Positions 1 through 11,217 of a DNA stretch of 64,000 nucleotides are shown here, piece after piece; the stretch's first letter is position 1, and every line of letters starts with the position of its first letter. Source of the DNA: Isoperla grammatica (lineage: Eukaryota; Arthropoda; Insecta; Plecoptera; Perlodidae). The stretch lies in the NCBI GenBank assembly GCA_945910005.1, contig OX246741.1, positions 38,272,335 through 38,336,334 of the forward strand, read 5' to 3'. Under the pieces are notes generated by a model. That model did not search any database. It had not been told where the DNA came from and saw only the letters and a program-made list of their open reading frames with translations. The translations under genes and the position numbers were made by a program.

Positions 1-712
1 TTAGTGAAACATCCTAATTTTCGATACATAGGTGAAGGTCCTATAACAGTCAGGAGGGAAATCGCTACCATTAAGATTTCGCTAAACTTTTCACACTTTT
101 AACAATTCAAGTTTGGTACTTATAAAATGAGCAACGTGTCCACGTTTTCTCAACTTCTGTTGGAGAAAAGCTAATTATGGGATTGGAACCAGAGGTCCTT
201 AAGAATACGACCCAATAATCTGAGGCAATAATCGAATAAACTTTCTAGATAGAAAGTGCTCTGAGTGAAAGTTAAAAGCACTAATATGCAGGGTGCAGCG
301 GTTGGACCTCAAAAGCAGCTGTTTGGGCCGTAAAACCATCTGAAACTACGCACCGTACAAATGAGTGCATGCTATGAATATTCGTTCTACAATTTCTCGC
401 TAGAAAAATATTTTTTTATTGTCCCACGTTATTGGAGCGTATTCTGAAGGACCTCTTTTTTCTTCTCGATCATTAGTTTATCGCCATTTGATGTTGAAAA
501 AACAAACACACTGTTCATTTTTACATATGATGCGTGAATCGTTATAACAAGTTAACTACTGGGTCTATCATTTTGAAATGAAAGTGAAAAACTGAAAATT
601 ACCCCTTGTATGTGAACTAAATTTGCTTTCTCATAGGTTATATTTAAAAATGAACATTATAACAGCTAGAACGAGACAAGTTTTGTACGTTATGCGCGTG
701 AATTCGTAATGG
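1..712. repeat. Foldback repeat, copy A (truncated by window edge)
   Basis: The two halves of this stretch read as diverged reverse complements around about 300-340. A core with AGATAGAAAGTGCTCTGA and GCAGGGTGCAGC is mirrored by GCACCGTACAAATGAGTGCA. Further out, GGAACCAGAGGTCC is mirrored by GGACCTCTTTTTTC. The same family lies at 62065-62990 and 63868-64000. The outer sequence GTTATGCGCGTGAATTCGT (about 690-708) is the reverse complement of 62060-62080. No coding capacity is seen. It is probably a foldback-type or MITE-like DNA element, but the superfamily is unknown. Confidence 0.7.
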
Positions 713-758
713 TACGTTTACAGCTACGCGTTGCGAGCGACGCGTAGCTGTAAACGTA
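713..758. repeat. Perfect 19-bp hairpin
   Basis: Arms 713-731 (TACGTTTACAGCTACGCGT) and 740-758 are exact reverse complements around an 8-base loop (732-739). It sits directly at the inner edge of foldback copy A. It could be a tiny insertion or the tip of an element. No promoter or terminator role can be argued. Confidence 0.85.
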
Positions 759-1114
759 GCATAAGTGTAAGCAAGGACTATGAATATTGTAGATGCTTGG
801 TGGGCGGAGACCAGAGAAACGGTCGCTCAAGTTCGGGTCTGATCGGCACTACCCGTAGCGTTTATGGGCGAGATCTGTCGCGCGTCACGTGACCTCACCA
901 GTTCCAGTTCACCTCATGCGGTGGTGGTGCGATGGTCGAAGAGTCTCGCCTACAACAGCGACCACTGCTCGGAAATACATTCGCATCCCTGTCGCCTTGC
1001 GTTTTGTAACTGTACGGAACTAAAAATATTCACGGAGATATCCCTCACTTTATCAAGCAATGATTATGCTAGTCGTTCTTCCTGCATCTACATTACATTC
1101 AATTTCTCAATAAT
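759..1114. other. Unassigned spacer
   Basis: No gene or repeat family is recognised. The short open frame at 864-1127 has no recognisable motif and runs into the next element. A weak tRNA-like B-box resemblance near 829-842 is not accompanied by a foldable tRNA. Confidence 0.5.
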
Positions 1115-1268
1115 ATTAGTCCGTTAGGTGGCATATAACCCCCCCCTCCCCCCCCCCTGGCGCAAATTTTTAGAATAGCAGTTTTGTAGAGAAAAAAACG
1201 AGGAACAATAATCCACCTGTTTGCCACGTGACAGCTGGGGCGTTTGGCCTCCAGGGATGTCCAAAGTT
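1115..1268 (+). repeat. Left terminal inverted repeat of the 3.2-kb element
   Basis: Matches the reverse complement of 4166-4318. It contains a C-rich tract (about 1140-1158), the block CACGTGACAGCTGGGGCG, and the first subterminal motif, GGGATGTCCAAAG. Confidence 0.85.
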
Positions 1269-4186
1269 GAGGTAATTTTACTAATAAGATCTCAAAGTTT
1301 GGTCACGTTTCTGGAAATTATGTCTGTTGAAATTGCAAAAATCAATACATATATTTCCCCTTACTAATAATTGAATAAACTAACGTCAATAATTAAGGGT
1401 TGTCCAACAATTATAGTTATATTGACTCTACTTTAGATACACCATTCACTATGGTTAATCCGTAAAGTGGCACCTGCAACTAATGTGACTACTTGCTTTC
1501 TTAAAGAAACACCTATGATTTTACATTGTTTCCTTGATTGCTTGTTGGTATCTGGGGCGTTTTCATTGTAGGGGTGTCCATCATCATAAATATAAATATA
1601 ATTGTATTTTTTTTGTTTAGTGGGTAATCCCTAAAGATGATAATTTTTGCACTACCAAACTTCATATACTATGTGCAAACAATCAATATTTATATGTTGG
1701 TATTATTATGAACAGGGTTGTCCAAAATCAACAATGTGCCGATACCACTTATGGTGGCATTCCTCCAAATACACACACATTTTGTTCTTAACATTACTTA
1801 AGTTAAAGCTGAGTAAAATTTATAAATATTGTTATTCCGTAGAATAAACATATTTACATTACTGTACAAAGTTCATTTGAGTTGATAAAAGCAATCATTG
1901 TATTCTTTTTAACATTTATCCAAAACCAAATGTGATATAATAGCATAGTATTAGCCGATGTCCAGAAGAGATCGCGGACTCCACTTGACATTTGTCAAGG
2001 AAATACAGCAATCTATAATGTGAATAGCCTGTTTCGTGGAAATCTTAAAATTTATCAAAACAGCTAGGCCTCAATAACAATTAAAATGCCAAATTTACCC
2101 TGCCTATACAAGCCGTGATTCGATAAAAATGCTGTAAGAATGAGAAGAGCTCAAGCAAAGAAATATTGCATAACTGGGTGACTGACGAACTTCATCGAGT
2201 TTGGAAATAATTTCTTTCAAATTCTAACAAAATACAAATAGTACAATCAATCTTATCGCAGTGGAGAAGTGAGCTATTTGCAGACTAACTATTGCATAGA
2301 CGATTGTTTTGTGGTATGTGAAGACACGTGTGCACTGTTATGACTAGTGTAGGTGGCCGCCCAGGCATTACAAACCCCGTGGACGATCTACAGTAAACAG
2401 AAGAAGAGGTCAATACAAAAAACTTGCTGCATTGTCAGTATGCTCTAAACATTTCTGAACAACCACGTGTTCTCGTTATCAGAAGTCCGGACACAGGTGT
2501 GAATTTTTACTTTTGGTGATGTCCACGACCACAGTCAATAATTTTATTTTATTTTATATAGGTTCTGGAAACAAACGAAGACTAGTTGACGTAAATCAAG
2601 TGGGAAATATAATTGGGGTGGAAATGTCTAATGCTCTTCCTGCTTTCCATGCATTCAGTGGGTGTTATAGTACAAGCGCATTAATTGTTCACCGAGGGAA
2701 ACTGGCTCCACTGAAGGTTCTTGAAAACCACATAATATCTGGGTGCGTTTACGTCTTTGGAAACATCGATGAGGAACTATGAAACACTAGACAAATTTGT
2801 GTTTGATATATTAGCATCATTAGACAAACCATTTAACGTAAATAACTTCACTTCATCTGTAAATTGCGCCAAACTACAACGGCTCAGACTTCAGCCTCTC
2901 TTCTCCTTGTAGATCGTCTTTAGGACAGCCCATAAAACGAGCTAATTAGTCACTTGTTTGGAATCGGGCAATGGAAGCTAAACCAGATATCCCTGGACCT
3001 AATTCTAATGTCTTGAGTAAACGTGAACTGAGGGTTGCATTATGCCACAAGTATTTGTAGGTCTGCTGAGTGAGAACACCAATAATGATGATGCTGGCGA
3101 TGATGATGCCGAAGAAGAAGTAGATGAGCTCAGTAAAGTTGACGATTACCAAGAAATGGATTTGTACTTTGACGAAGACGATTAGCTAGAGGGAGAGAGA
3201 GAGGAACGAAGGAACAGATTCCAATAAAACAATGAGCAATAACATATAAATTACACAAAACTGAACACACTTCATTCCTACCTTCACAGCAAACTTTCCG
3301 TACACAACAAACACCCGGCGTTAGTTAAACCGTTTCCCTTGATTTTCAATCGGAATTCCGTATTAATTTAATTTTGGCTTCCTTATGCTTTTGGTTAGAC
3401 AATATGAAAGTACCTAAAGCAACATTGTGTAAGTTTGCAAACCAATTCCATGATTATTCGTCTATTTACAGATATCCCAGTAATTCTCCACTCTTAGAAA
3501 AACTACAAAACTTCGTCCATTTTAGGAGATCGTCGCTTAAAATGTAGAAAGTGATGGTTTATTTATTGCCGTGTAAATTGAAGTTTATTTGTATTGAATT
3601 TTTGGACAACCCTATCTAAAAAATAAAATAGTTCTGTTTTGTATTTTATTTCGACTCGATGATAACAAAACTCTGACAGCATTTTTCCATCGAGTAATAT
3701 AATTAGGCAATTAATTAATTAAAACATTAAATTATGGACACCCCTGACTATGTTAATGTTATGGATTAAATATATGCTTATTAATAAGGGGGTTTACTGA
3801 TTTTGGTACCATGCATACATATATTTCGTCTTCTTACATTGTTCTCATATTGATACTAATAATAAATCCTGCATTTTGGGCACCCCTTTAAAAAAATTCT
3901 TCATAAGCTGTTTTTCATAAGTTGTATGAATCATTATACTACTATATGGATCTTTTTCCAATCAGGATGTGCCAAAAATTGCATGTAACAGTTGTATACA
4001 GTGGTAAAAATGTTTATATTTTTATTTGGACACCCCTTAATGAATTATCTTCGTTTTTTGTACTAAAAATAAGAAAATACTACTATACATCACTTTATGA
4101 AAGAATATTTACAAATTCACAAACACTTTGAGAATAGTGACACATTCAAATTTTGAAAATCTCAACTTTGGACACCCCTGGAGGCC
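1252..4186. repeat. Regularly spaced subterminal motif (GGGGTGTCCA and its complement)
   Basis: On the left, forward copies lie near 1252, 1399, 1572 and 1713. On the right, inverted copies (TGGACACCCC or close variants) lie near 3602, 3734, 3876, 4025 and 4170. Steps are 147, 173 and 141 on the left, and 132, 142, 149 and 145 on the right. One weaker forward copy (GGATGTGCCAAAA) lies near 3964. The sequence between the motifs is not obviously repeated. Binding by the element's own transposase is an inference. Confidence 0.75.
2513..3185 (+). pseudogene. Decayed transposon-borne gene, HAF-GC-TSA family, possibly FEN/PIN-like nuclease
   Basis: An 89-codon open stretch (2513-2782) carries ALPAFHAFSGCYSTSALIVH. 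This resembles the conserved 'HAFTGCDTTSAF' block of a metazoan family of uncharacterised, often transposon-linked proteins. From memory, the GCD step recalls the XPG/FEN1 nuclease fold; that link is inference. The acidic residue after GC is Tyr here, so a key position may be lost. Further on, about 2960-3000 encodes WNRAMEAKPDIPGPN, which resembles the family's later WKRA..PDIP block. A shifted frame ends in an acidic tail (DDAGDDDAEEEVDE, stop at 3183-3185). Frames break between these blocks, and the Cys-rich segment expected before the tail is missing. It lies centrally in the 3.2-kb TIR element and is probably its cargo or former transposition gene. Confidence 0.5.
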
Positions 4187-4318
4187 AAACGCCCCAGCTG
4201 TCACGTGGCAAACAAGTGAATTATGAATTCTTATTTTTTTCTCTATCGAACTGCTATAGTAAAAATTTGCGCCAGGGGGGGGGGGGAGGGTCGCTTCCTT
4301 AGCACCTAATGGACTAAT
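4166..4318 (-). repeat. Right terminal inverted repeat of the 3.2-kb element
   Basis: Reverse complement of the left TIR. It carries the G homopolymer (about 4275-4289) opposite the left C tract, and the outermost TTTGGACACCCCTGGAGG motif. Confidence 0.85.
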
Positions 4319-6829
4319 TGTTCACAGAATAGTTATGATAGCCTATGACATCAAGTGCCCACTACGAGAAATACATGTAAATAATACTATTCGAAGTAAG
4401 GTGAACTAAGACAATACAGGTTACAATAATAGTAATCAATCATTAGTAGGCCTACTAAGATGAGCTTGCAAAAATTAAAAATACACTTTTGAATATAGGC
4501 GTACAAGAATAAATACCTATAGGCCTACCAATGATTGAACAGTACAATCATAAGGGCAAATAAACCCAACTAATAAGCAAAGTTGCGTGGTTTTTCAAAT
4601 TCACAGAATTTAAACAGTGTTTGTGCAAATCAATACCGGTACTTATGATAATACTACTGTACTTCTATACTTAATATTATGTTTATCCAACAGACAGCAA
4701 TAAACTAGATAGCGCGTCTACGCACCTTCGTTCTTATCACGTCAACACAAATGCACCAGCAAAATAGCATTGAGTTTATTAGTGTAGTAATTAAAAAGAA
4801 ATAGTGTATACAGTAATTAACTCAATGGTAATAGCAACTGCTCGGAAATACTCGCACCATGCGGTTTGTAACTTGATGTAACTTCAAAAATATTCATGAC
4901 AGTCCTTCTCCAGTGGCGTAGGAATAGCCCGGGGGCCCGTGGGACCCGGTTTCAAGACTGGCTTGAGTTGGAAACCTATCATTGTTTATAAGCTTCTATA
5001 AAATACGAAATTCATACTAACAACTATTAAAGTCGATCGATGATAACTGTACATGTAATATAAATCATTCAAATTGTATGTAATGCAAGTTGAGATTAAG
5101 CTTGTGGTTATTGTAGAAAAAAATATGCACCTACCGCTATTAGTTTTTTATTTATTGAGTGTTGAAATGCGTTGGAATTCCCTATGTTATACATTGTAAC
5201 TGAACAAAAACCTACACTTTCAATCGTATAACTTTGCGTAGCACCTTCAAAAAGTAATATATTGTAACAAATTTTCATCCTAAATGTAGATAACTTCATG
5301 ACTTACATGAATACGTTTGAAAAAGATGATCGAACGCGATCCGTTTTCGAGGTATTCGCGTTGGTGTGTCAATTTTACGTCAAATCTACTCAAATTAGAA
5401 ACTATAAATATACTTTATTAATAAAAAAAAATATATAATTTCAAGAAGTTCAGTATTAAATGCTACTCATATGTAATAATTCTTGAAATTCATAATTTAG
5501 AATAAAAAAGAGTATTTTTTCATGTCCATTTAATTTGAATAGTTTAGTTGTTGTATTGGATGGGTAGTTCACTTCATCGATCGACTTTAAATTAATGATT
5601 GCCAATGCAGATCATCTCATTTCGGTCGTGTTTAATTGACACTGTAAGAGTGACTTTGTAAAGCTTGCTTCTATAAAAGTAGTTTCAAAATACTGCATAT
5701 TCCACTTTCCTGATGTTTGTTCTGTGAACGGCATTGATGGTAATTTCCTAACACTACTAGTTACTGTTGCAAGTTCAGAACCCTTATTTTCAAAATTTTG
5801 AATAATGCTTTTAAATAGAACACTTGCGATCGAAAATTGCTCAGAAGAAAAGTATTTACGATCACCTAATCAATTAATTTGCTATCGGGTAAGTTAGATA
5901 TTGGAAGTTCTAAATAAATGGCAAATTCATGTAATTTAAGTTGAATATTGTAACACTAATTTTGAACATAATTATTGACAATTTCGTCGCAGATCCCAGT
6001 TTTCATTATTGTTGCTCTTCAGGTAAAAAACAAGTCTATAAAGTATAAATCCTAATTTTGGCGCTACTCGACTAGCTAGCAGACTAGGGCCGGTTGTACA
6101 ATCTCGGGATAGGGTTCTAGATTCAGTTATCCCTGGGTTGACCAACAAATTGCGTTGTACGACCTCCGTATAATTCTCATTCCTAGGTTTATACCACACA
6201 TCACTTATACCGTGGATCAGGTATAGTCCTCCCAACGAATGTATTCTGTTGCTTCCATCATAACCCCTGAGGCCTCGAAGTAAACGTCCGCGGACGGTTA
6301 ACTGCCTGTGTTCATGCCAGTGACGACGCTAGGGGGGGGGCCATGGGGGGCCATGGGGGGCCGGTGCCCCCCCCCTTAAATCCCTCGGCACCCCAGCCCA
6401 GCGGCCCCCTCAAGCCAAAGTACATTATCACTGTTACACTACGTTGGTGCCGCGCCGCATACACGCCAACAAACAAATAATTCGCATTCAAATAGCCGCG
6501 CTTCTAACTAGTTCTTGTAGTTGAGAATGACTACACCAATCCACCACTCTCTCTACCAAATATTTATCAAACTGGAGTTCGTAGCCTTTTTTTTTTTACT
6601 TTCAAGTTTTTCACTGCTTGCACATAGTAACTGAAGCCAGAAGTTTCAAACGCCATTGGAAGTTTGTATGCCCCTCCTTGCTTTCAATGATGCTTACAAA
6701 CTGTGCACTATTAGCCTAACAATACCCGCATCAAGTGCTGCTTGTGACCATGTTGTGACAGAACATTTGCGAGCATGCACCGTATCAAGAGTTATACTTA
6801 ACGAAATCGAGTGGGAAACAATCGACTAA
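4319..6829. other. Gene-free stretch with two hAT-like element ends
   Basis: AT-rich DNA with no convincing coding region. CAGTGGCGTAGGAATAGCCC at 4911 matches the terminus of the hAT-like MITE at 33180. CAGTGACGACGCTAGGGGGG at about 6316, followed by G and C homopolymers (6331-6378), looks like a second degraded terminus of the same style. No matching partner ends were found, so these are solo fragments. Confidence 0.5.
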
Positions 6830-7385
6830 CAGCCTCATGCACAAAGCCACTTGCAGACGCAACTTTTGCCTTGCGCCCGCAAATCAATGAAACCGAATGC
6901 AAAAAAGGATTTACCGACGCAAATATTTGCGAGAGCTCTTTAAAGTTGCGGCTGCCTCGACCGTCCCACAAACAGATAAAATGGCGGCCCTGTCAAATAC
7001 GGTGGACAACGGGCTCCCGCGATCTCGTGTTTTAGAGATTGCACCAACGTATTGGAAGTTCCGGATTACATTTTTAATACTAGTTATTATCTGCCGAAAC
7101 ATTTGGCTCCACTTTTAGTCGAAGATCTTCGTGTAGATTCAAGAATGTGCGATAAGAAAAAGTAACGGTACCTTCCAATTGACGTTCGGATAAGTCTCCT
7201 TTTAATATGCATAGTTAGGCCTATAGTCTAGTTTTTAAGTTAATACTTAGTTAAATATATTATTTTATTCAGTACTCCACACACCTGATAGTATACCTAC
7301 TGACTCACAAGACTAACTTCTGTCAGTAGGTATTGATCAATGAAAAAACAAATGTATTGACATTCATATTGATTTGTAATAATGT

Positions 7386-7428
7386 GGTAATTGAATAAAA
7401 TTGAAAAATTGAAAATTGAAATTGAATA
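7386..7428 (+). repeat. TTGAAA-type short-repeat tail
   Basis: Repeats of ATTGAAAA/ATTGAAATTG resemble the 3' microsatellite tails of CR1-like LINEs. No upstream reverse-transcriptase sequence is recognised, so this may be a severely 5'-truncated copy. A similar tail lies near 49185-49210. Confidence 0.35.
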
Positions 7429-7539
7429 TTGGCCTAGGCAAGCATACTTATAAACTATGTGTTAGTGCGGAGTGTCTAGCTACACGCCATTACAAATCTA
7501 GATGTGTGTAAAACCCAGAAAGTATAACTTAGACCTCAG

Positions 7540-8100
7540 CTCAGCCCTATAGGCCCGGGCTATAAGCAGGCGTAACGTGAGGCCCTAGGCCTAGGCCTAG
7601 CTAGCCCTAGGCCTAGAGCACAGGCTTCTAGGGCTTAGCAACTTGTGGTATTGACAGCTTCAGTTCAGTCGTAGACGAAAAATAAATAAACGATTTCTGT
7701 GTAAACAGCTAGGTAGCCTAGGCATAGGTCTAGGCTTAAGACGCCTAGGCCTAGGCCTACCCTACGCCGCGTAGGCTGTGTAGGCCTAAGATCCGGCATA
7801 CGAAACCTCGCAAAAACCTGGGGATACCGCCGTAAATCGTAGCGTAGAGAGAATACAAATACAATTACATTCTTGGCCGTAGGCCTAAGCCTAAAGTATT
7901 GGTGTAGTAACAGTAAACCTACGTTATAGTTTAGCCTAGACCAACGTATAGGCCTACCGGTACATACCAAGTACTAGGCCACTAGGCTTAAGCTCAGACC
8001 ACCTATTATGCAAATAGCCCTGACCATTCTGGATTTCCATACCATTACCCACACTAGGCTAGATCTAGGCCCGCGTAAGAACCATACTAAGAGCTAGAAA
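7540..8100. repeat. CTAGGCCTAGGC-rich low-complexity tract
   Basis: Many overlapping copies of the self-complementary words TAGGCCTA and CCTAGG occur, densest at 7560-7620 and 7725-7790. The 101-residue open frame on the minus strand here (7665-7970) is a by-product of this composition and shows no domain. Confidence 0.6.
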
Positions 8101-8157
8101 TGGGAATACACTAGATTCTAGGCTGATTTATGTCGATGCCCGTATGTTCTATGTGTC

Positions 8158-8740
8158 AACAGGGAATAAAATAAAATGTCATTATTACAAGGATGAATTT
8201 TGCAGGCCATACTCATGTAGATACAATGTCTATAGTTATGCGTTGAACTTATTTTATCCACCTCCCCCCCCCCCACAAACTGGTTGCTGGCAATCGCCTC
8301 CCCCCCCCTCCCCCAAACAGCAAAAGGGAATAACATAAATTTCATTGTAACAGGCCTGAATCATATAGGCCATAAACATTTAGATGAAGACTTCGTATGT
8401 TTATTTTCTCCCCCCCCCCCCCCCCCCAAACAACCCACACACATACATATGCCTACTGTTGGCACACAATCGCTCCTCTCCCCCCCCCCCCCTCCCCAAC
8501 AAAAACAGGAAATAAAATAACATGTCATTATAACAGGCCTGAATCACAGACAAAAGCCATCATTTAGGTGACTTCGTGTGTTTATTTTGCTTATCCCCCC
8601 CCCCCCCTCCCAAACAACAACAACAGGGAATAAAATAAAATTTCATTATAGCCTATCAGACCTGAATCATGTAGGCCATAAGCATTTAGAAAAAGGCTTA
8701 GTTGTGCGTTTATTATTATTTCCACCCTGCCCCCCCCCAA
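8158..8740 (+). repeat. Irregular tandem repeat of GGGAATAAAATAAAA units separated by C homopolymers
   Basis: Four units begin near 8158, 8319, 8502 and 8626. Each carries AAYAGGRAATAAMATAA, then a TTCATTATAACAGGCCTGAATCA-like block, then TTTATTTT followed by runs of 8 to 17 C. Unit lengths vary (161, 183 and 124 bp), partly through the C tracts. The proline-rich open frames here come from the C tracts and are not genes. Confidence 0.75.
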
Positions 8741-8804
8741 GTGGGGGGGGCAGGGTGGAAATAATAATCATCGACATAATAAGTGGGGGTCCCCACCCCC
8801 ACTT
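8712..8804. repeat. Two adjacent perfect hairpins at the end of the C-tract array
   Basis: The first has arms 8712-8738 and 8743-8769 (27 bp, with a run of eight C opposite eight G) and a 4-base loop AAGT. The second has arms 8781-8790 (AAGTGGGGGT) and 8795-8804 around CCCC. They look like inversions of the C-tract unit, plausibly made by template switching. Confidence 0.85.
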
Positions 8805-9107
8805 AATGACAAAAAATGTCAAATGTCAAAACGTTTTCTGCACAGTGCTCACAAATGTTCGAAATCGTTGTCTGGTTTAGATTACGTCATGCGTTCCGAG
8901 ATCCTAGACCCGTGATTGGTTCAGGTAAAGTCGGACACGTCGGTAAAAGAAGTATTGGAACTTGCGGCGGTAAATTAAACGAGCATCATGGCGGACTTGC
9001 GTGAACGCTTTGTGCATTCGGATTTCCGCAAATTTATCTGCGTCTGCAAGTCCGCCATTTTTAACGAGTGGTAACTTTGCGTCCGCAAATCTTTGTGCAT
9101 GAGGCTG

Positions 9108-10019
9108 TAAGTACACTATCTGTCCTATCAGTGGAAAAAAACATTGCCAAAGGCCTTAGGAATAGTCAGGGGAAAAACCAAAAAAAAATTACCATTTGTA
9201 TATGTCCACCCTCAAATATGAAAACATGACTAAAAGATACCTTACTTTAAAAGCAGGCGGTTCAAAAATTAAAGGTAACGCGATTTTTTGGCTTGTTGCT
9301 ATTTTTCTCATGGTAATTCCCATATAAAAAAATGTTGCCTCGAGATAGTAAAACCACCGCTAGAATAAGGCACTTATCAAAAATCGATCAGGAGTTTCAA
9401 TGTGCATCGTTTCTCTACCGATAACATGCTTCTTAGTACGAACGTGTACTTCAACAAAATGCCCTGCAAATAATTTTTGTGTGACTTGATGTGTAGAAAA
9501 GTTGCAATCTGTTTTGAGCGGCACTGTCCGCAGTGGCCGAGTGTTGTGGCTGGTCTCGTATAACACAATGAGTGCTCTGTCTATCGGGAAGGCGCCAGCG
9601 AGCTCAGAACCAATACAGCTGCTAATACGCTTTAGAAGAAAAATGCAGCAGAGCCATTGGGTTTGAAAATTTCAAACCCAATGGCAGAGCTGGCAAAAGG
9701 AATTTAGTAGAATAGCTAAATGTTCACTATTTTGTCAGACAAAACGAACTGTGGTAACGAGATTTCTAGAGAGAACCAGATTCAAGATGTGGTGAGCGGA
9801 GCAACAGCTACTGGTTCAGTCACATTCCATCACATTATTCATATTTAGTTACACCAGGTCAAATTTCATTCGGTAGCACCGTCACTCTTTCCACATTCCG
9901 TTATTTCTAAACCTTCCCTCGCTACTGTCCACATTCGGTATCTTTCTAAACCGCTTCCTAGATCAAAAGCCTATCACATAACAGTAGAGCATCCAGGATC
10001 TTATCCTGGTAGAGACTGG
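9108..10019. other. Unassigned spacer with a 31-bp palindrome at 9654-9684
   Basis: No gene is seen. CCATTGGGTTTGAAA is followed by its exact reverse complement across a single A, giving a 31-bp palindrome flanked on both sides by GCAGAGC-like sequence. Minus-strand open frames at 9360-9568 overlap in two registers and have no recognisable content. Confidence 0.6.
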
Positions 10020-10274
10020 CAGCCTCATGCACAAAGCCACTTGCGGACGCATCTGTTGACTTTCGTCGACAAATTGATTAAACCGGATGCACAAAAGTAA
10101 AGTAAATTTGTCGGCGCAAATATGTGTGGGAGCTCCGTTAATTTGAGCTCAATCGACTATTTTGCAAATATAAAATAATTCATCCGGATTTCCTGCAAGT
10201 TTATCTGCACCAGCAAGTCCGCCATTTTTAATGAACGGGAAGTTTGCGTTGGCAAATCATTGCACATGAGGCTG
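10020..10274. mobile_element. 255-bp MITE related to 6830-9107
   Basis: Begins CAGCCTCATGCACAAAGCC and ends GCACATGAGGCTG. Both ends and several internal blocks (GACGCA, GGCGCAAATAT, AGTCCGCCATTTTTAA) match the larger element. It looks like an internally deleted copy. The flanks (TGG and TTG) do not form a clean duplication. Confidence 0.75.
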
Positions 10275-11217
10275 TTGTTCGGTAGAATTAATACTTACTC
10301 AAATTTCAAATCATTTTTCTTATTTTTTATTTTCTTATTAAAAAAATGAACAATAGAAATTATATAAATAAATAAATATAAATAAAAACTAAGATAAATA
10401 TAACTGCACACATGATAAGGGGTCTGGGGCACAGCTTCGGCTAGAGGAGGCGGCACAATTACGAACAAAGCATGAAAGATTCTTTCTTTAGGGTTATTGA
10501 CATATTTGAAAATCAGAAACACTGTTGTTTATGTGTTGTTCTTGGTGTTAGTACCACTATATACCGTTAAAAACATTGCAATCCTTTGGACTTTCTGGGG
10601 CCCGATTCCTGTACATTCTCTTAGCTCTCCTAAGTCTTGATAACCCCGTGTTAAAAAGGCCCGCTCGTTTACTCCTACCAAGGCTATCGCTGCATGATAC
10701 GGCACGTCTGATAGGGTTAACAAGAGTTATCTCAACAACACTTGGAAGGCCGCAATTTTTTAAGTTGCGTTTTGTATAGTTTCACTAATGTCACATATCA
10801 CCTTCTTTATTGGGAATATCCAGATTCATGGTTACGTTACTTTAGGTGTTAATTGAAGTTTATAAACAACTCTGTGTATTTATAACACATTAACATTATA
10901 TAGCGCCCATATCTGTAAATATGTAGTTTTATTACATATTTTCTCGACGTTTTAAGGATATTGGACTACATTTGTTTGTTATTGATAAATACCATATTGC
11001 ATCGACTTTATTTATTGACTCGAATGTCTTCCTTCGATCGGTACCAATTTACGTCTCAAATGCTGACTCATGATTGGGTATGACTAACGCCAGTGTTAGT
11101 TAACATAATGTACATAAATAAAGACCGTAAGGGTTGGAGGGGATGCCAAAAAAGAGATGTCCCCTTTCATAAACATTATGTGAGAGTTACACCTCGACGA
11201 GTTTATACACCTTTAAG
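10275..11217. other. Mostly unassigned; possible degraded coding fragment on the minus strand near 10529-10770
   Basis: The stretch 10560-10765 is less AT-rich than its surroundings and is open on both strands. One minus frame reads RRAVSCSDSLGRSKRAGLFN and continues Arg-rich. It could be the C-terminal tail of a LINE ORF2 or an unknown exon; I cannot identify it. The remainder is AT-rich without features. The last 100 bases lead into the 53-bp array. Confidence 0.3.

Larger units (their letters stand above)
1115..4318. mobile_element. 3.2-kb TIR DNA transposon with subterminal repeat arrays, decayed
   Basis: About 150 bp at each end are inverted copies at roughly 85% identity. They begin ATTAGTCCRTTAGGTG, then a C homopolymer tract, then CTGGCGCAAATTTTTA, and later CACGTGACAGCTGGGGCG. 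Inside the TIRs a motif close to GGGGTGTCCAAA recurs in mirrored orientation about every 145 bp from each end. The middle holds a broken gene (2513-3185). No clear target-site duplication can be called, so the superfamily is left open. Mirrored subterminal arrays are typical of transposase-binding regions in several DNA transposon groups; that role is inferred here. Confidence 0.8.
6830..9107. mobile_element. PIF/Harbinger-like non-autonomous element with TAA target duplication
   Basis: The left end reads CAGCCTCATGCACAAAG and the right end is its reverse complement, ending GGCTG at 9107. TAA flanks both sides (6827-6829 and 9108-9110), which fits the 3-bp TWA target duplication of PIF/Harbinger elements. 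Similarity between the ends continues more weakly inward (GACGCAA blocks). The 2.28-kb interior has no transposase. It holds a CTAGGC-rich tract, a LINE-tail-like A/T segment and a C-homopolymer array. A smaller relative with the same TIRs lies at 10020-10274. Confidence 0.7.

Noticed and set aside
785..850. tRNA gene
   Set aside because: Only a weak B-box-like word (AGTTCGGGTCT); no acceptor stem or anticodon arm can be folded.
8118..8880. Proline-rich small proteins
   Set aside because: Frames are created by C homopolymers in a tandem repeat.
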